NCBI GenBank assembly: GCA_905200945.1
Contig: CAJKMG010000010.1
Span: 28,887 to 92,886 of the forward strand
From: an uncultured Akkermansia sp.
Lineage (GTDB): Bacteria; Verrucomicrobiota; Verrucomicrobiia; Verrucomicrobiales; Akkermansiaceae
Direction: 5' to 3'
Length of the DNA stretch: 64,000 nucleotides
Shown here: piece after piece, positions 52,789-61,230 of the stretch
Position numbering within the stretch: the first letter of the stretch is position 1
How the letters are laid out: each line of letters opens with the position of its first letter
The notes under the pieces: generated by a model
The model's database searches: none
What the model saw: only the letters and a program-made list of their open reading frames with translations
Told to the model about the DNA's origin: nothing
Position numbers and translations under genes: made by a program

Positions 52789-53814
52789 TTACTTGCCGCA
52801 GGAGCAGCCGCAGCCCAGGCTGTCGCCCAGCTTCTTCATGGCCTGGGCGGCGCGGTTGGAATACCCCCATTCGTTGTCGTACCATCCGCAAACCTTCACC
52901 AGGTTGCCGCCAACCACATACGTGAAGCCGGAATCAAAGATGCAGGAGTGGGGATCGGAAACGATGTCCTGAAGAACAAGTGCTTCCTCAGAGTAAGCCA
53001 GAATACCCTTCAGCGGGCCTTCAGCGGCTTCCTTCATGGCGGCGTTTACTTCTTCCACGGTTACGTCCTTCTTAAGCACGGCCACGAAGTCGGTCAGAGA
53101 ACCGGTCGGAGTCGGAACGCGGAAGGAAGCGCCGTTCAGGGAACCCTTCAGGTTCGGCATTACTTCACCGATAGCCTTGGCAGCGCCGGTGGTCGTCGGA
53201 ATGATGTTGATCGCGGCGGCGCGGGCACGGCGGGGATCCTTGTGCGGAAGGTCCAGAATACGCTGGTCGTTCGTGTAGGAGTGAATCGTGCTCATCATGC
53301 CCTTTTCAACGCCGAACTTGTCGTCCAGCACCTTCACCATCGGAGCAAGGCAGTTGGTGGTGCAGGAAGCGTTGGAAACGATGTCGTGCTTGGCAGGATC
53401 GTATTCGCTGTCGTTGATGCCCAGAACGAAAGTCAGATCCGGATCCGGGGAGGGAGCGGAAATAAGAACCTTCTTGGCGCCGGCATCCAGGTGCTTCTTG
53501 GCGGCGTCGCGCTTGGTGAACAGGCCGGTGGATTCCAGAACAACGTCCACACCCAGATCCTTCCAGGGAAGGTTGGCGGGATCGCGTTCCACGGTGATGA
53601 GAATCTTGTGGCCGTCAACGACCAGATAATCACCCTCGATGGAAATTTCACCGTCAAACTTGCCCTGCGTGGAGTCATACTTAAGCAGGTGGGCGATCGT
53701 TTCGATAGGAGTCAAGTCATTGATGGCAACAACCTTGTTGCGTTCTTCCTTGGACATGGCGCGCAGTACGTTGCGACCAATGCGTCCAAAACCGTTAATA
53801 GCATATTTGGCCAT
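52789..53814 (-). CDS. gap: Glyceraldehyde-3-phosphate dehydrogenase with Cys-rich C-terminus
   Basis: Converts glyceraldehyde-3-phosphate to 1,3-bisphosphoglycerate with NAD+. NAD loop INGFGRIGRNVLRAM at 6-20, catalytic Cys in SNASCTTNCLAP, then HSYTNDQRILDLPHKDPRRAR and WYDNEWGYSNRAAQAM. It is 341 residues. The end reads GCGCSCGK: a Cys-rich tail not usual for GapA and matching the tail of Pgk. gap and pgk are adjacent on the same strand with a hairpin between. ATG start at 53814. A region of about 225 bases without a gene separates it from ruvA. Confidence 0.97.
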   Translation of the reverse strand: MAKYAINGFGRIGRNVLRAMSKEERNKVVAINDLTPIETIAHLLKYDSTQGKFDGEISIEGDYLVVDGHKILITVERDPANLPWKDLGVDVVLESTGLFTKRDAAKKHLDAGAKKVLISAPSPDPDLTFVLGINDSEYDPAKHDIVSNASCTTNCLAPMVKVLDDKFGVEKGMMSTIHSYTNDQRILDLPHKDPRRARAAAINIIPTTTGAAKAIGEVMPNLKGSLNGASFRVPTPTGSLTDFVAVLKKDVTVEEVNAAMKEAAEGPLKGILAYSEEALVLQDIVSDPHSCIFDSGFTYVVGGNLVKVCGWYDNEWGYSNRAAQAMKKLGDSLGCGCSCGK

Positions 53815-54039
53815 AAGATTGAGGGCTTCAGATTTGATTAATTACTAGTCCCGGACTTATTCAAGTACCATGGACGCAACAAGTTTAAAAATGTTTCAAC
53901 CAGCCGTCAACACTATTGTTCCCCCATCATGGCAGTATGCCCCGAGCTTCCGCAAACAGGGAACGTTCCTCCAGACGAACATGCTCTCTCATGAAAATCA
54001 AAAACTTGCAAAAACGCACTTCCTATGCTGGAAACCCCT

Positions 54040-54633
54040 TCAATTCATGGAGCGCAGGGCGGCGCGTATCAGGGCGTCCACATCCGCATCCGGATGGTCC
54101 TTCAGGTGGGCGGCAATCGCCTTGCGGGATTCCACCTGCTTGAACCCGAGCGCAATCAACGCCAACTCCGCATCCCCGGCAGCCTGGGAAGTAGCGCCCT
54201 GGGCCTGAGCCTCCCACGTGGCGGCCAAGCCCACCTTATCTTTCAGCTCCAGGACGATTCGCTCCGCCGTCTTCTTACCCACCCCCTTGGCCCGAGCAAT
54301 GCCGGAAACGTCTCCGCCCACAACCGCCTGTTTAAACTGCTCCACGGACAGGGAACCCAAAATGGCAATCGCCGTAGCCGGGCCAATTCCGGAAACACGT
54401 TCAATCAGCAGCAGGAAAATATCCCTCTCCGCATCCGTGGCAAAGCCATACAGCACCTGCATGTTCTCCCGGACATGCAGGTAGGTCTTCAGCGTCAGTT
54501 CCCTGCCGGGAAGGGGATTCAGCCTGTCAAACGTGGACAGGGGAACAATCACTTCATACCCCACCCCACGAACATCCAGAACCAACCGCTGGGGATATGA
54601 TTCCGCCACCGTGCCGCGCAGAAAAGCTATCAT
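54040..54633 (-). CDS. ruvA: Holliday-junction DNA helicase subunit RuvA
   Basis: RuvA binds Holliday junctions and loads the RuvB motor. The N-terminal OB-fold part is MIAFLRGTVAESYPQRLVL with DVRGVGYEVIVPLSTFDRL, followed by two helix-hairpin-helix motifs (VSGIGPATAIAILGSLSVEQ and KGVGKKTAERIVLELKDK) and a C-terminal RuvB-contact domain (ALIALGFKQVESRKAI). 197 residues. ATG at 54633 is the start; the frame further upstream is not protein-like. ruvB and ruvC are not in the window. Confidence 0.95.
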   Translation of the reverse strand: MIAFLRGTVAESYPQRLVLDVRGVGYEVIVPLSTFDRLNPLPGRELTLKTYLHVRENMQVLYGFATDAERDIFLLLIERVSGIGPATAIAILGSLSVEQFKQAVVGGDVSGIARAKGVGKKTAERIVLELKDKVGLAATWEAQAQGATSQAAGDAELALIALGFKQVESRKAIAAHLKDHPDADVDALIRAALRSMN

Positions 54634-54698
54634 GCCCTTAACGTGACACAATCCGGCCTGCGCGCAAGCCAAAAACGCATCCGCCGAAACCGCTTACG

Positions 54699-55232
54699 TC
54701 ATCTTTTCTGAAGCACATGCAGCCTGATGTGTTCCAGATCCTCCCGGTGGTAAAAACAGCGCACGCGCAGTCCGCGGGCCGTTTTCATCCGGCACCTGTA
54801 TTCACGCAAAAGACCCTTTTTCACCAGCCTGTAAACATAACTGCGCACTACCCCCAGCATGCTGACAGCTCCGGCCATATCCATATAACACGGGGGCACA
54901 CGGCGCCGCACGGGCTCCCGGACAGCAAGAATCCGGTCCACATCCAGCCGCCGCCAATACAGGGCCAGGGAACCCGTACCCTTGCGGACTACCCGGAAAC
55001 GGGCGCCGTGACGGTGCAGATACTGGCGCGCGGCGGACGCACTGCAGCAGAGCCGGGCCGCGACGGCGGACGTCTCCACAAATGCGCCACCTGCCTCCGT
55101 GTAAGGCTGACCAGACCTGGGATCCGTTCCGCGGCGGCGGATTTTAACATGTTCAGGGAAGCTCAATTTGGGATTGCTGATATATTCACGCCCTCCCACG
55201 CCGATGAATGTTTTCTTAAAACGGTATATCAT
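54699..55232 (-). CDS. Protein with two predicted helix-turn-helix segments
   Basis: A very basic protein of 177 residues (many Arg). Two similar segments look like MerR/excisionase-type winged HTH parts: VAARLCCSASAARQYLHRHG near 58-77 and AVSMLGVVRSYVYRLVKKGL near 121-140, each followed by a basic wing and an RxxDVDRI or HREDLEHIR piece. This suggests DNA binding, perhaps a nucleoid or recombination accessory factor. No family name is certain. It lies about 65 bases upstream of ruvA on the same strand; about 580 bases lie between it and the export operon. Confidence 0.65.
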   Translation of the reverse strand: MIYRFKKTFIGVGGREYISNPKLSFPEHVKIRRRGTDPRSGQPYTEAGGAFVETSAVAARLCCSASAARQYLHRHGARFRVVRKGTGSLALYWRRLDVDRILAVREPVRRRVPPCYMDMAGAVSMLGVVRSYVYRLVKKGLLREYRCRMKTARGLRVRCFYHREDLEHIRLHVLQKR

Positions 55233-55767
55233 GATTAACGGGTTGTCACATTGGATTTACGAAGCTCCATGCGGCTGTTCCGCACGAAACTCTAACATAT
55301 TTTGGAGATTCCAAAAATGCATTGAGTTTAAGAATGTTCAACATTTTTCTTTGTTTTTCTGTTTTTTGCATTCATGCTAAACTCATTTCACCGCAATATA
55401 TGCCCGGATACCATATCGCCCAATAATAAGAAAAGGGCCTACGCGCCAACCGTGAAACTTATCCCCCTTAATCTTTCCCGGCTCTTAAGCCTTCCATTTC
55501 AATGCACAGGAGAATCTGGGGACAGCTATCTCCCCCCTTTTTCAGGAGTTCCTTTCCGATGCCGCAAACCTTCAGGGAACAACTTCTTTCCCCTGTGATT
55601 CCACCATACGGCCTTCACGAAAACGATTCATTTCCGGCAAAAGCCTGAAGAGGGGCCGTAAGAAGCCCTCCCGATTTTATTATCTGACGACATTCCCTTC
55701 ACGACGTTCCCCGTTTCCCTATCCGCGTTTTCTCCTATATACCCCCTCAGCAAGGAAACCGTCCCCA
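55233..55767. other. Intergenic stretch of about 535 bases
   Basis: Part of it (55240-55420) is AT-rich. A 74-codon frame (55374-55598, plus) is unsupported. No RNA structure was recognised besides the terminator of the next minus-strand gene at its right end. Confidence 0.4.
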
Positions 55768-55801
55768 ATAAAAAACCCGGCTTCCTTGCGGAAAGCCGGG
55801 T
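55768..55801 (-). terminator. Terminator of the polysaccharide-export operon
   Basis: A 9-bp stem (55775-55783 with 55793-55801) extended by two more pairs over a bulged A; a T run follows on the minus strand. It is right after the export gene's stop at 55817. Confidence 0.85.
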
Positions 55802-55816
55802 ATGGGAAAAAACGCC

Positions 55817-56422
55817 TCAGGGAAGAAGTTTTGCCGGGCGCCCTTCAAAAATCCCGCGCTGGGGAACGAAAATACGGTCATTGGGCTGGATGGGAATCGC
55901 CCTGTCCTTAATGGAAAAGTAATCATACGTCACTGTCTTTCCACCGCGCGTCACCTGCACGTATCTGGAACCCCAGTCCGTGATGTCGCCGGCGCCCACA
56001 ATCGCTTCCAGAAGCGTCATGCCGCGCCGCCATAAAACATTCTTTTTCATAGCCACGCCGCCGCTGACCAGAACAATATGCTCCGTCAGCCGCGCATCCG
56101 AACTCTGCACCTTCACCAGAAACGTAGGCGCCGTGTACAGCTCCGCCTTCTTGTAGGCGGCCATCAGCATATCTTCAATCTGGCGGGCCGTTTTGCCTAC
56201 CACGCGCAACACGTCCTGCCCCGGAGGAAGTTGGGGCATGCGTATCGTCCCGTTCCCGTCCAACAGATACTGCCCGGAAATAGCGGTAGCGTCGTCGGAG
56301 GGAATGCCGCGCACCTGGATTTCAATAGTGCCCTGGGGAGGCACGGCATCCGGAGACTGAGCGGAGACCAGCCCCGCCGAGCCCAGCATAAGGCAAAGGA
56401 TGGAACAAATATATTTTTTCAT
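55817..56422 (-). CDS. Polysaccharide export protein (Wza-like, short form)
   Basis: Poly-export proteins form the outer-membrane channel for capsule or exopolysaccharide. A signal peptide (about 1-21) precedes the Poly_export part: ISGQYLLDGNGTIRMPQLPP near 48-67 and GKTARQIEDMLMAAYKKAE, then an SLBB-like part (HIVLVSGGVAMKKNVLW, MTLLEAIVGAGDIT) ending in NDRIFVPQRG. At 201 residues it is about half the length of Wza and has no lipobox Cys, so it is probably periplasmic or part of a split channel. It is 11 bases behind the tyrosine-autokinase gene. Confidence 0.88.
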   Translation of the reverse strand: MKKYICSILCLMLGSAGLVSAQSPDAVPPQGTIEIQVRGIPSDDATAISGQYLLDGNGTIRMPQLPPGQDVLRVVGKTARQIEDMLMAAYKKAELYTAPTFLVKVQSSDARLTEHIVLVSGGVAMKKNVLWRRGMTLLEAIVGAGDITDWGSRYVQVTRGGKTVTYDYFSIKDRAIPIQPNDRIFVPQRGIFEGRPAKLLP

Positions 56423-56433
56423 GGAGCAATGGG

Positions 56434-58641
56434 TTAGTACAAATCTTCACTATCATGGGACTGGGTGGCCGCCAGCTCCTTGGCCTTCCCGGAACGTTCC
56501 ACTTTCTTCATGGAAGAGGCATCCGCGTTCTCGCCGGAGGAAGCGCCATCCGAAGAATAGTAAGAATAGTAAGTTGTGTAATACTGATACTGGTGATCGG
56601 ACGCAATGTCCACATTATTCATCACCACGCCAGCCAGATTGCCGCCCACGGACTCAATTACCTGCTTCTGCCTCAACAGGGCTTTCAGCGGCAGCTTGCG
56701 GGGCTGGACAACCATAAGAGTCATGTCCACCTCGCTTACAATGACGGCGGAGTCACTAACCCCCAGGATGGGAGGGGAATCCACCAGGACAATGTCAAAA
56801 CGCTGCTTCACTTCCTGCAGCAATTCATTAAACTTGCGGGAATTCAAGGCGCCCGAAGGATCAAAGGGAGTGGGACCCGCAGGCATGACATACAGGTTTT
56901 CAATGGGCGTCTGAAAAATTACTTCCTCCAGCGGATAATCTTCCAGCAGGTAGGAAGTCAGCCCCACCTCATTATCCAGCTCATAATACCGGTGAAGCTT
57001 GGAACGGCGCAGGTCGGCGTCAATCATCAGGGTGGCATACCCTCCCTGGGCGCAAATATAGGCCAGATTACACAGGGTGGTGGTCTTCCCTTCCCCGGCG
57101 CTGCCGGAAACAAAGGTCAGAGAAATTTCTTCCAGCCCTTTCTTGTTAAATTCTATGTTCGTCCGCAAAATGCGGTAAGCCTCCGCGTCCGGCCCCATGA
57201 CATCGGAAGAATGCAGAATCGGCACATTCTTGGGAATAATGCCCAGTACGGGAACCTGAAGAGCCCGTTCCACATCTTCCATGGTTTTCACGGAGGTATC
57301 CATGAATTCCAGAAGCAGGGCCAACCCGATGCCCAGCAACAGCCCGGCACCCGCTCCCACGGCCAGGTTAATGGTCACATTCGGCTTGTAAGGCGCAGCA
57401 GGGTAAGTCGGCAGCTGGTACATTTCAATCGCCTCACGGGGTACGCGCAAACGGGCAATCTCATCCTTATACCGGGAGTCCAGCTCCTTAAGCTGATCCA
57501 GCGCAGCGTCATAATCCCGACTGGCCTGTTCATACATGGGCACCTGCAGGACATGCTTCTGAAGATCTTCCTCTTTTTGGGCGACGGTCGCCTCCCAGTG
57601 CTTCCGACTTGCGGCAACCATTTCCAGCTTGCTCTTCAGGGAAGAACGCAGACCTATCAATTCCTTGTTCAGCTTATCCCCCAGAATTCTTTCCGTTTCC
57701 AGCAGCGCCAGCATTTTGGGATGCTTGGGACCGATATTCTGGGATTTCAGATTTTCCTTTTCCTTAAGTTTGTCGGAAAATTCAGCATAGGTCTTACGGA
57801 GAGCGTCCGCCCCCACGGTCTCCGCATTCAGCAGGTCGGAGCTGATCACGTAATCCAGCAACTTGTCGTCGGGCAGACGCTGCAATTCCTGCACATAGGA
57901 AGCCAGTTCCTTTTCCCTCCTTTCAAAATCCATGGCCTGCGCTTTGGCATTCCGGAATTCCTCCTCTTCCATGCCGGCCGTCAGGGTGCTGCGGTGTTCA
58001 CCGTTTCTCCAGGACGTAGGCAGGTAGGAACTTTCTGCAATCAGCTTTTTGAGAGCCATCATTTTTTCATTGACGGCATCCTCCTGTTCCCGGAGGACAT
58101 CCTTCAGGCTCTTGATAGCAGTTTCCACCAGACGGTTCTCGCGCATCTCACGGTCCTGCTTGTACGCCTCAGGCACCGCTTTGGCAATATTCTGCACCAG
58201 TTTGGGATCCGGGCCGGAAACAATAACGTCCACAAGGTCCGTGGCACGCACGGGGGCAACCTTGATCATGCCGGCCAGATTGGTCGCCGCCATTTCATCC
58301 GTCATCCCCCATTCCGCGGCAAGATTCAATTTTCTGGATACCACCTTGAGCACCTCGGCGGAAGTCAGCACGGAATACTGCATGGGAATGTAGTTGGCCG
58401 TCACATTGGAAGTGGCAACTACGTCTCCCCCTCTGCCGATATCCATCACAGGCTTGGGCAGTTTAATCTGAAACTGGCTGGTCGCCCGGTAGGAGGGAGG
58501 CATCAGGAAAGTCACCACCACGGAAATGACCAGCACCAGAAGGAAAACAAGAAAGACTTCCTTCCAGCGATTTTTTAAAACCTGCAAATAGTCAATATTG
58601 CGTACGATGCGATCACTGTTCTGCTGATCCTGGGCACTCAT
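56434..58641 (-). CDS. Polysaccharide-biosynthesis tyrosine autokinase (Wzc-like)
   Basis: BY-kinases control chain length and export of capsule sugars. The N-terminal Wzz-like part has membrane segments near residues 32-50 and 425-445, with a long coiled coil between. The kinase domain follows: Walker A SGSAGEGKTTTLC, A' LMIDADLRRSKLH, Walker B IVLVDSPPI. The C-terminal region has a tyrosine cluster YQYYTTYYSYYSS, the autophosphorylation site pattern of Wzc. 735 residues. A strong hairpin separates it from the barrel gene upstream, so it may be weakly transcribed from there or have its own promoter. Confidence 0.95.
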   Translation of the reverse strand: MSAQDQQNSDRIVRNIDYLQVLKNRWKEVFLVFLLVLVISVVVTFLMPPSYRATSQFQIKLPKPVMDIGRGGDVVATSNVTANYIPMQYSVLTSAEVLKVVSRKLNLAAEWGMTDEMAATNLAGMIKVAPVRATDLVDVIVSGPDPKLVQNIAKAVPEAYKQDREMRENRLVETAIKSLKDVLREQEDAVNEKMMALKKLIAESSYLPTSWRNGEHRSTLTAGMEEEEFRNAKAQAMDFERREKELASYVQELQRLPDDKLLDYVISSDLLNAETVGADALRKTYAEFSDKLKEKENLKSQNIGPKHPKMLALLETERILGDKLNKELIGLRSSLKSKLEMVAASRKHWEATVAQKEEDLQKHVLQVPMYEQASRDYDAALDQLKELDSRYKDEIARLRVPREAIEMYQLPTYPAAPYKPNVTINLAVGAGAGLLLGIGLALLLEFMDTSVKTMEDVERALQVPVLGIIPKNVPILHSSDVMGPDAEAYRILRTNIEFNKKGLEEISLTFVSGSAGEGKTTTLCNLAYICAQGGYATLMIDADLRRSKLHRYYELDNEVGLTSYLLEDYPLEEVIFQTPIENLYVMPAGPTPFDPSGALNSRKFNELLQEVKQRFDIVLVDSPPILGVSDSAVIVSEVDMTLMVVQPRKLPLKALLRQKQVIESVGGNLAGVVMNNVDIASDHQYQYYTTYYSYYSSDGASSGENADASSMKKVERSGKAKELAATQSHDSEDLY

Positions 58642-58663
58642 GAAATATAGTAAGGCAGTAAGA

Positions 58664-58708
58664 TAAAAACTCCTCTAATTGTGAATGAAAATTCGCAATT
58701 AGAGGAGT
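58664..58708 (-). terminator. Terminator between the barrel gene and the tyrosine-autokinase gene
   Basis: An 18-bp stem (58669-58686 with 58691-58708) with one G-T pair and a GAAA loop as written; five T residues follow on the minus strand. Confidence 0.85.
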
Positions 58709-58733
58709 AAAGGCATTAATGGTCAGTCAAGAC

Positions 58734-59948
58734 TTAGAAGCTGTAATTCATGCCGAAGGAGAACACATTGCGGTTGTAGGAAGGCATTGGGTAGTTATAG
58801 CCGCTGTAGGAACCGTTAGTGTAGGAATATTGGGCCGTAAGAGCCAGGGCATTCGTCAGCAAAAGCTTGATACCGGCGGTAGCGTTGAAGGTCAGGTTGG
58901 ACGTATCACTGTTACCGATGGAACTCGGACGCGTATAATCGCTGGCAATCAGGTTTGCTCCGCAATTCAGACTGACGCGGTGAGTCAGCTTCAGCGTGCT
59001 GTGTATCCCAAAACGCCACGTTTCATTGGAGTAATAGCTGGCGCCGTTGTAAGGAATGTAGGTATTCACCGCTTCGTTGGAGTAACGGACGAATGTTCCC
59101 AGCATGAAGCGATCGCTCAAGCGGTGGTTTAAACCGAATTCCGCGGAAGGATAGGTTTTGGTCCCGAAGTTTTCGACATACTTGAACTGCGGGCCTACAC
59201 GCAACGTGGCGGAGGTATTTTCACTCACCGCGTATTCAGCTCCAGCCATGACGAAGTTGGAAAACTCGTTGTTACCGTATTCGCGATTACAGTAGGAACC
59301 GTTCCAGCCCAGGGAAATAGCCAGGCGCTCCGTCCACTTGTACCGGTTGGTGAAATTCATGCCGACATAGTCGCGGTTATCCGTCTTGGCGGAGTCCTCC
59401 TGATAGTCGATCATGGAGAAACTGGCGCCCAGCGTCGTGGAATAACGGGAAGTCCACGCCTTGCTCACAGAACTGGAGACATACACGTAAATGTAGTCGC
59501 CATCCCGGCGGGCATTGGCAATACCGTTGGAATAGTTGGGTTCCGGCTGCCACGCAAAGGAGACGCTGCCGTTATAACGCAATGTCTGGTCAAAACTATG
59601 GGAAAGTTTGGCAGACAGCGTGGAATTGGAAAGAGCTTCATTCGTTCCTCCATCAAGATCTTTCAGGTAAAAAATCCCCCCGAGCTTGGCGGAGAAAGAA
59701 TACTGGGTCACGGCATCATAGTTGGCCAGAGAAGCGCCGATGTCTGTACTGATGAACGCGGATTCCTGCTGGTTGCGATTGGATGCGTTGACATTGTCGT
59801 CATACCCTCCCGCCAGATTAAAGGACCACTTAAGAGGAAGGGATTCTTCCAAACCAACCGGACCCGCCAGCGTATACAGAGACTGCCCGTTGGCATGAAC
59901 GGCAAACATGCCGACGGCCATCAGGGAGAGATAAAAAAGACTCTTCAT
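58734..59948 (-). CDS. Outer-membrane beta-barrel protein of the export cluster
   Basis: About 404 residues with a signal peptide (MKSLFYLSLMAVGMFAVHANG) and then many alternating amphipathic strands (WSFNLAGGYDDNVNASNRNQ, AISLGWNGSYCNREYGNN, FSFGMNYSF). The terminal aromatic F is a barrel-insertion mark. It resembles the putative porin/beta-barrel proteins found beside exopolysaccharide export genes; I propose that it forms the outer-membrane channel together with the short export protein. The ATG at 59948 is used rather than an earlier GTG. Confidence 0.82.
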   Translation of the reverse strand: MKSLFYLSLMAVGMFAVHANGQSLYTLAGPVGLEESLPLKWSFNLAGGYDDNVNASNRNQQESAFISTDIGASLANYDAVTQYSFSAKLGGIFYLKDLDGGTNEALSNSTLSAKLSHSFDQTLRYNGSVSFAWQPEPNYSNGIANARRDGDYIYVYVSSSVSKAWTSRYSTTLGASFSMIDYQEDSAKTDNRDYVGMNFTNRYKWTERLAISLGWNGSYCNREYGNNEFSNFVMAGAEYAVSENTSATLRVGPQFKYVENFGTKTYPSAEFGLNHRLSDRFMLGTFVRYSNEAVNTYIPYNGASYYSNETWRFGIHSTLKLTHRVSLNCGANLIASDYTRPSSIGNSDTSNLTFNATAGIKLLLTNALALTAQYSYTNGSYSGYNYPMPSYNRNVFSFGMNYSF

Positions 59949-59969
59949 GTTCACTAAATAAGAATCAGG

Positions 59970-60644
59970 TTAATTGCCAGCAGGATTGGATACAGGTGCG
60001 GGACCGAAAGGCGTGCCGCCTACAGGAAGACCGCCCGGAAGAACCAGAGAGCCTCCGGGAATATCTTCACTAGGCCTTACCAAACCACGTTCCTGAGCCG
60101 TTACCCCTGTGAGAGGATTATCGGGGGCCTGCTCCGCCACGCCCACAGCAATGGAAGGAACAGCAGCGGCCACCGGAGAATTGCCCAAAGCTTTTTCAAC
60201 CGCTTCCGAAATGGGAGCCACAGACGCATATGGGTGGGGTTGGGAGGAAACGGCGGAAGCGATCACCGTGCGCACTTGTTCTTCCTTCACCTCGGGGCCA
60301 TAGCTCCGAACGGCGGCGGAAGCAACGGCAGGAGCATTGGACGGAAAAGCGCCCGCGGCCATAGACACCATAGCTCCCATCACATGGTCGGACACACCGG
60401 CCTTAGCAGCCTCATTCAAAACTCCGGACACCGCCTTCATATCCAAAGCGCCAGCTTTCAATCCGGCCTGAACAATATCTGCCATCTTCTTCATAAAAGC
60501 CTTTTCAACAGCGGAGGCTTTAACCTGATCAACAGCCGGAGCGGCTGCCGGAGAAGCAGTTTGCTGGGCTACACCGGAAAGGGCGCCCGCAAACGCAAGT
60601 GCCAGCGCACTAAGCGCCGCCTTTGTAGTAAACCTGGCTTTCAT
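59970..60644 (-). CDS. Secreted Ala-rich protein of unknown function
   Basis: A signal peptide (about 1-26, ending SGVAQ) and a small helical body rich in Ala and Val (VEKAFMKKMADIVQAGLKAG, SVLNEAAKAG-like segments near 60-80), then a Pro/Gly-rich tail (SLVLPGGLPVGGTPFG). No family is recognised. It lies upstream of the barrel gene by about 21 bases on the same strand and is probably the first gene of the export transcript. Confidence 0.7.
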   Translation of the reverse strand: MKARFTTKAALSALALAFAGALSGVAQQTASPAAAPAVDQVKASAVEKAFMKKMADIVQAGLKAGALDMKAVSGVLNEAAKAGVSDHVMGAMVSMAAGAFPSNAPAVASAAVRSYGPEVKEEQVRTVIASAVSSQPHPYASVAPISEAVEKALGNSPVAAAVPSIAVGVAEQAPDNPLTGVTAQERGLVRPSEDIPGGSLVLPGGLPVGGTPFGPAPVSNPAGN

Positions 60645-60682
60645 AAAGGAAGTATTTAGCAGGTGAATCTAATGAAAAAAAA

Positions 60683-60756
60683 TGGAGCGGGTAACGGGAA
60701 TCGAACCCGTATAATCAGCTTGGAAGGCTGGAGCTTTACCATTAAGCTATACCCGC
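60683..60756 (-). tRNA. tRNA-Gly (anticodon UCC)
   Basis: Acceptor GCGGGTA with TACCCGC, anticodon loop CTTCCAA with TCC at 34-36, T-arm GGTTCGATTCC, CCA encoded, and the discriminator base T usual for glycine. It is just upstream of the Ala-rich gene's start and on the same strand. Confidence 0.93.
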
Positions 60757-60853
60757 GCAACGAACGCATTATGTTCAAATCACGGAATAAGACAAGTTTT
60801 TTTTTATTATTGCGTCAAAATAACAAAAAAGAGGACACGTTTTTTCTGTGGTC

Positions 60854-60882
60854 TTGACATCCGGGTCTTCTGCCGCTAAATA
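60854..60882 (+). promoter_or_regulatory. Promoter of tRNA-Gly(CCC)
   Basis: TTGACA (60854-60859) and TAAATA (60877-60882) are 17 bases apart, about 17 bases before the tRNA. Confidence 0.6.
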
Positions 60883-60898
60883 GTCATCCGCATTTCAT

Positions 60899-60972
60899 GC
60901 GGGCGTCGTTCAATGGTAGGACGCGAGCTTCCCAAGCTTGAGACGTGGGTTCGATTCCCATCGCCCGTACCA
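60899..60972 (+). tRNA. tRNA-Gly (anticodon CCC)
   Basis: Acceptor GCGGGCG with CGCCCGT (first pair G-T), anticodon stem CGAGC/GCTTG enclosing TTCCCAA with CCC at 34-36, T-arm GGTTCGATTCC, CCA encoded. The discriminator is A rather than the usual T for glycine. Divergent from tRNA-Gly(UCC). Confidence 0.88.
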
Positions 60973-60980
60973 GTTTTATA

Positions 60981-61015
60981 CCGCAAGTTGTTGTTTATCA
61001 AAACTTGCGGTTTTT
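60981..61015 (+). terminator. Terminator of tRNA-Gly(CCC)
   Basis: A 9-bp stem (60981-60989 with 61002-61010) followed by five T residues. Confidence 0.85.
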
Positions 61016-61230
61016 GTTTCCTCGAAACGGCAACATACAGGGCAACATCTGAAAACGGACTTTAAAGACATTGTCCCACAGGCAGAAGACATGAGTTTAT
61101 CTTCCGAGAACTCTTTCTCCATGTAAATAAAAGAAGACTTGGCAACCGTTCCCAAGACGGGAACGGTCCAGACAAAACGCCCGTGCCGGAAGCATCCGCC
61201 GCCGGCGCGGACGTGAATGGCAGGGAAATG

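Noticed and set aside
56455..58578. Long plus-strand frame opposite the tyrosine-autokinase gene
   Set aside because: It is an antisense shadow of a well-supported gene with His/Gly/Gln-rich nonsense composition; similar long shadows occur opposite lptD, mfd, argC and argJ.
61145..61167. Nine-base inverted repeat after the phosphate transporter gene
   Set aside because: Stable as a hairpin but without a T run on either strand, so I do not call it a terminator.
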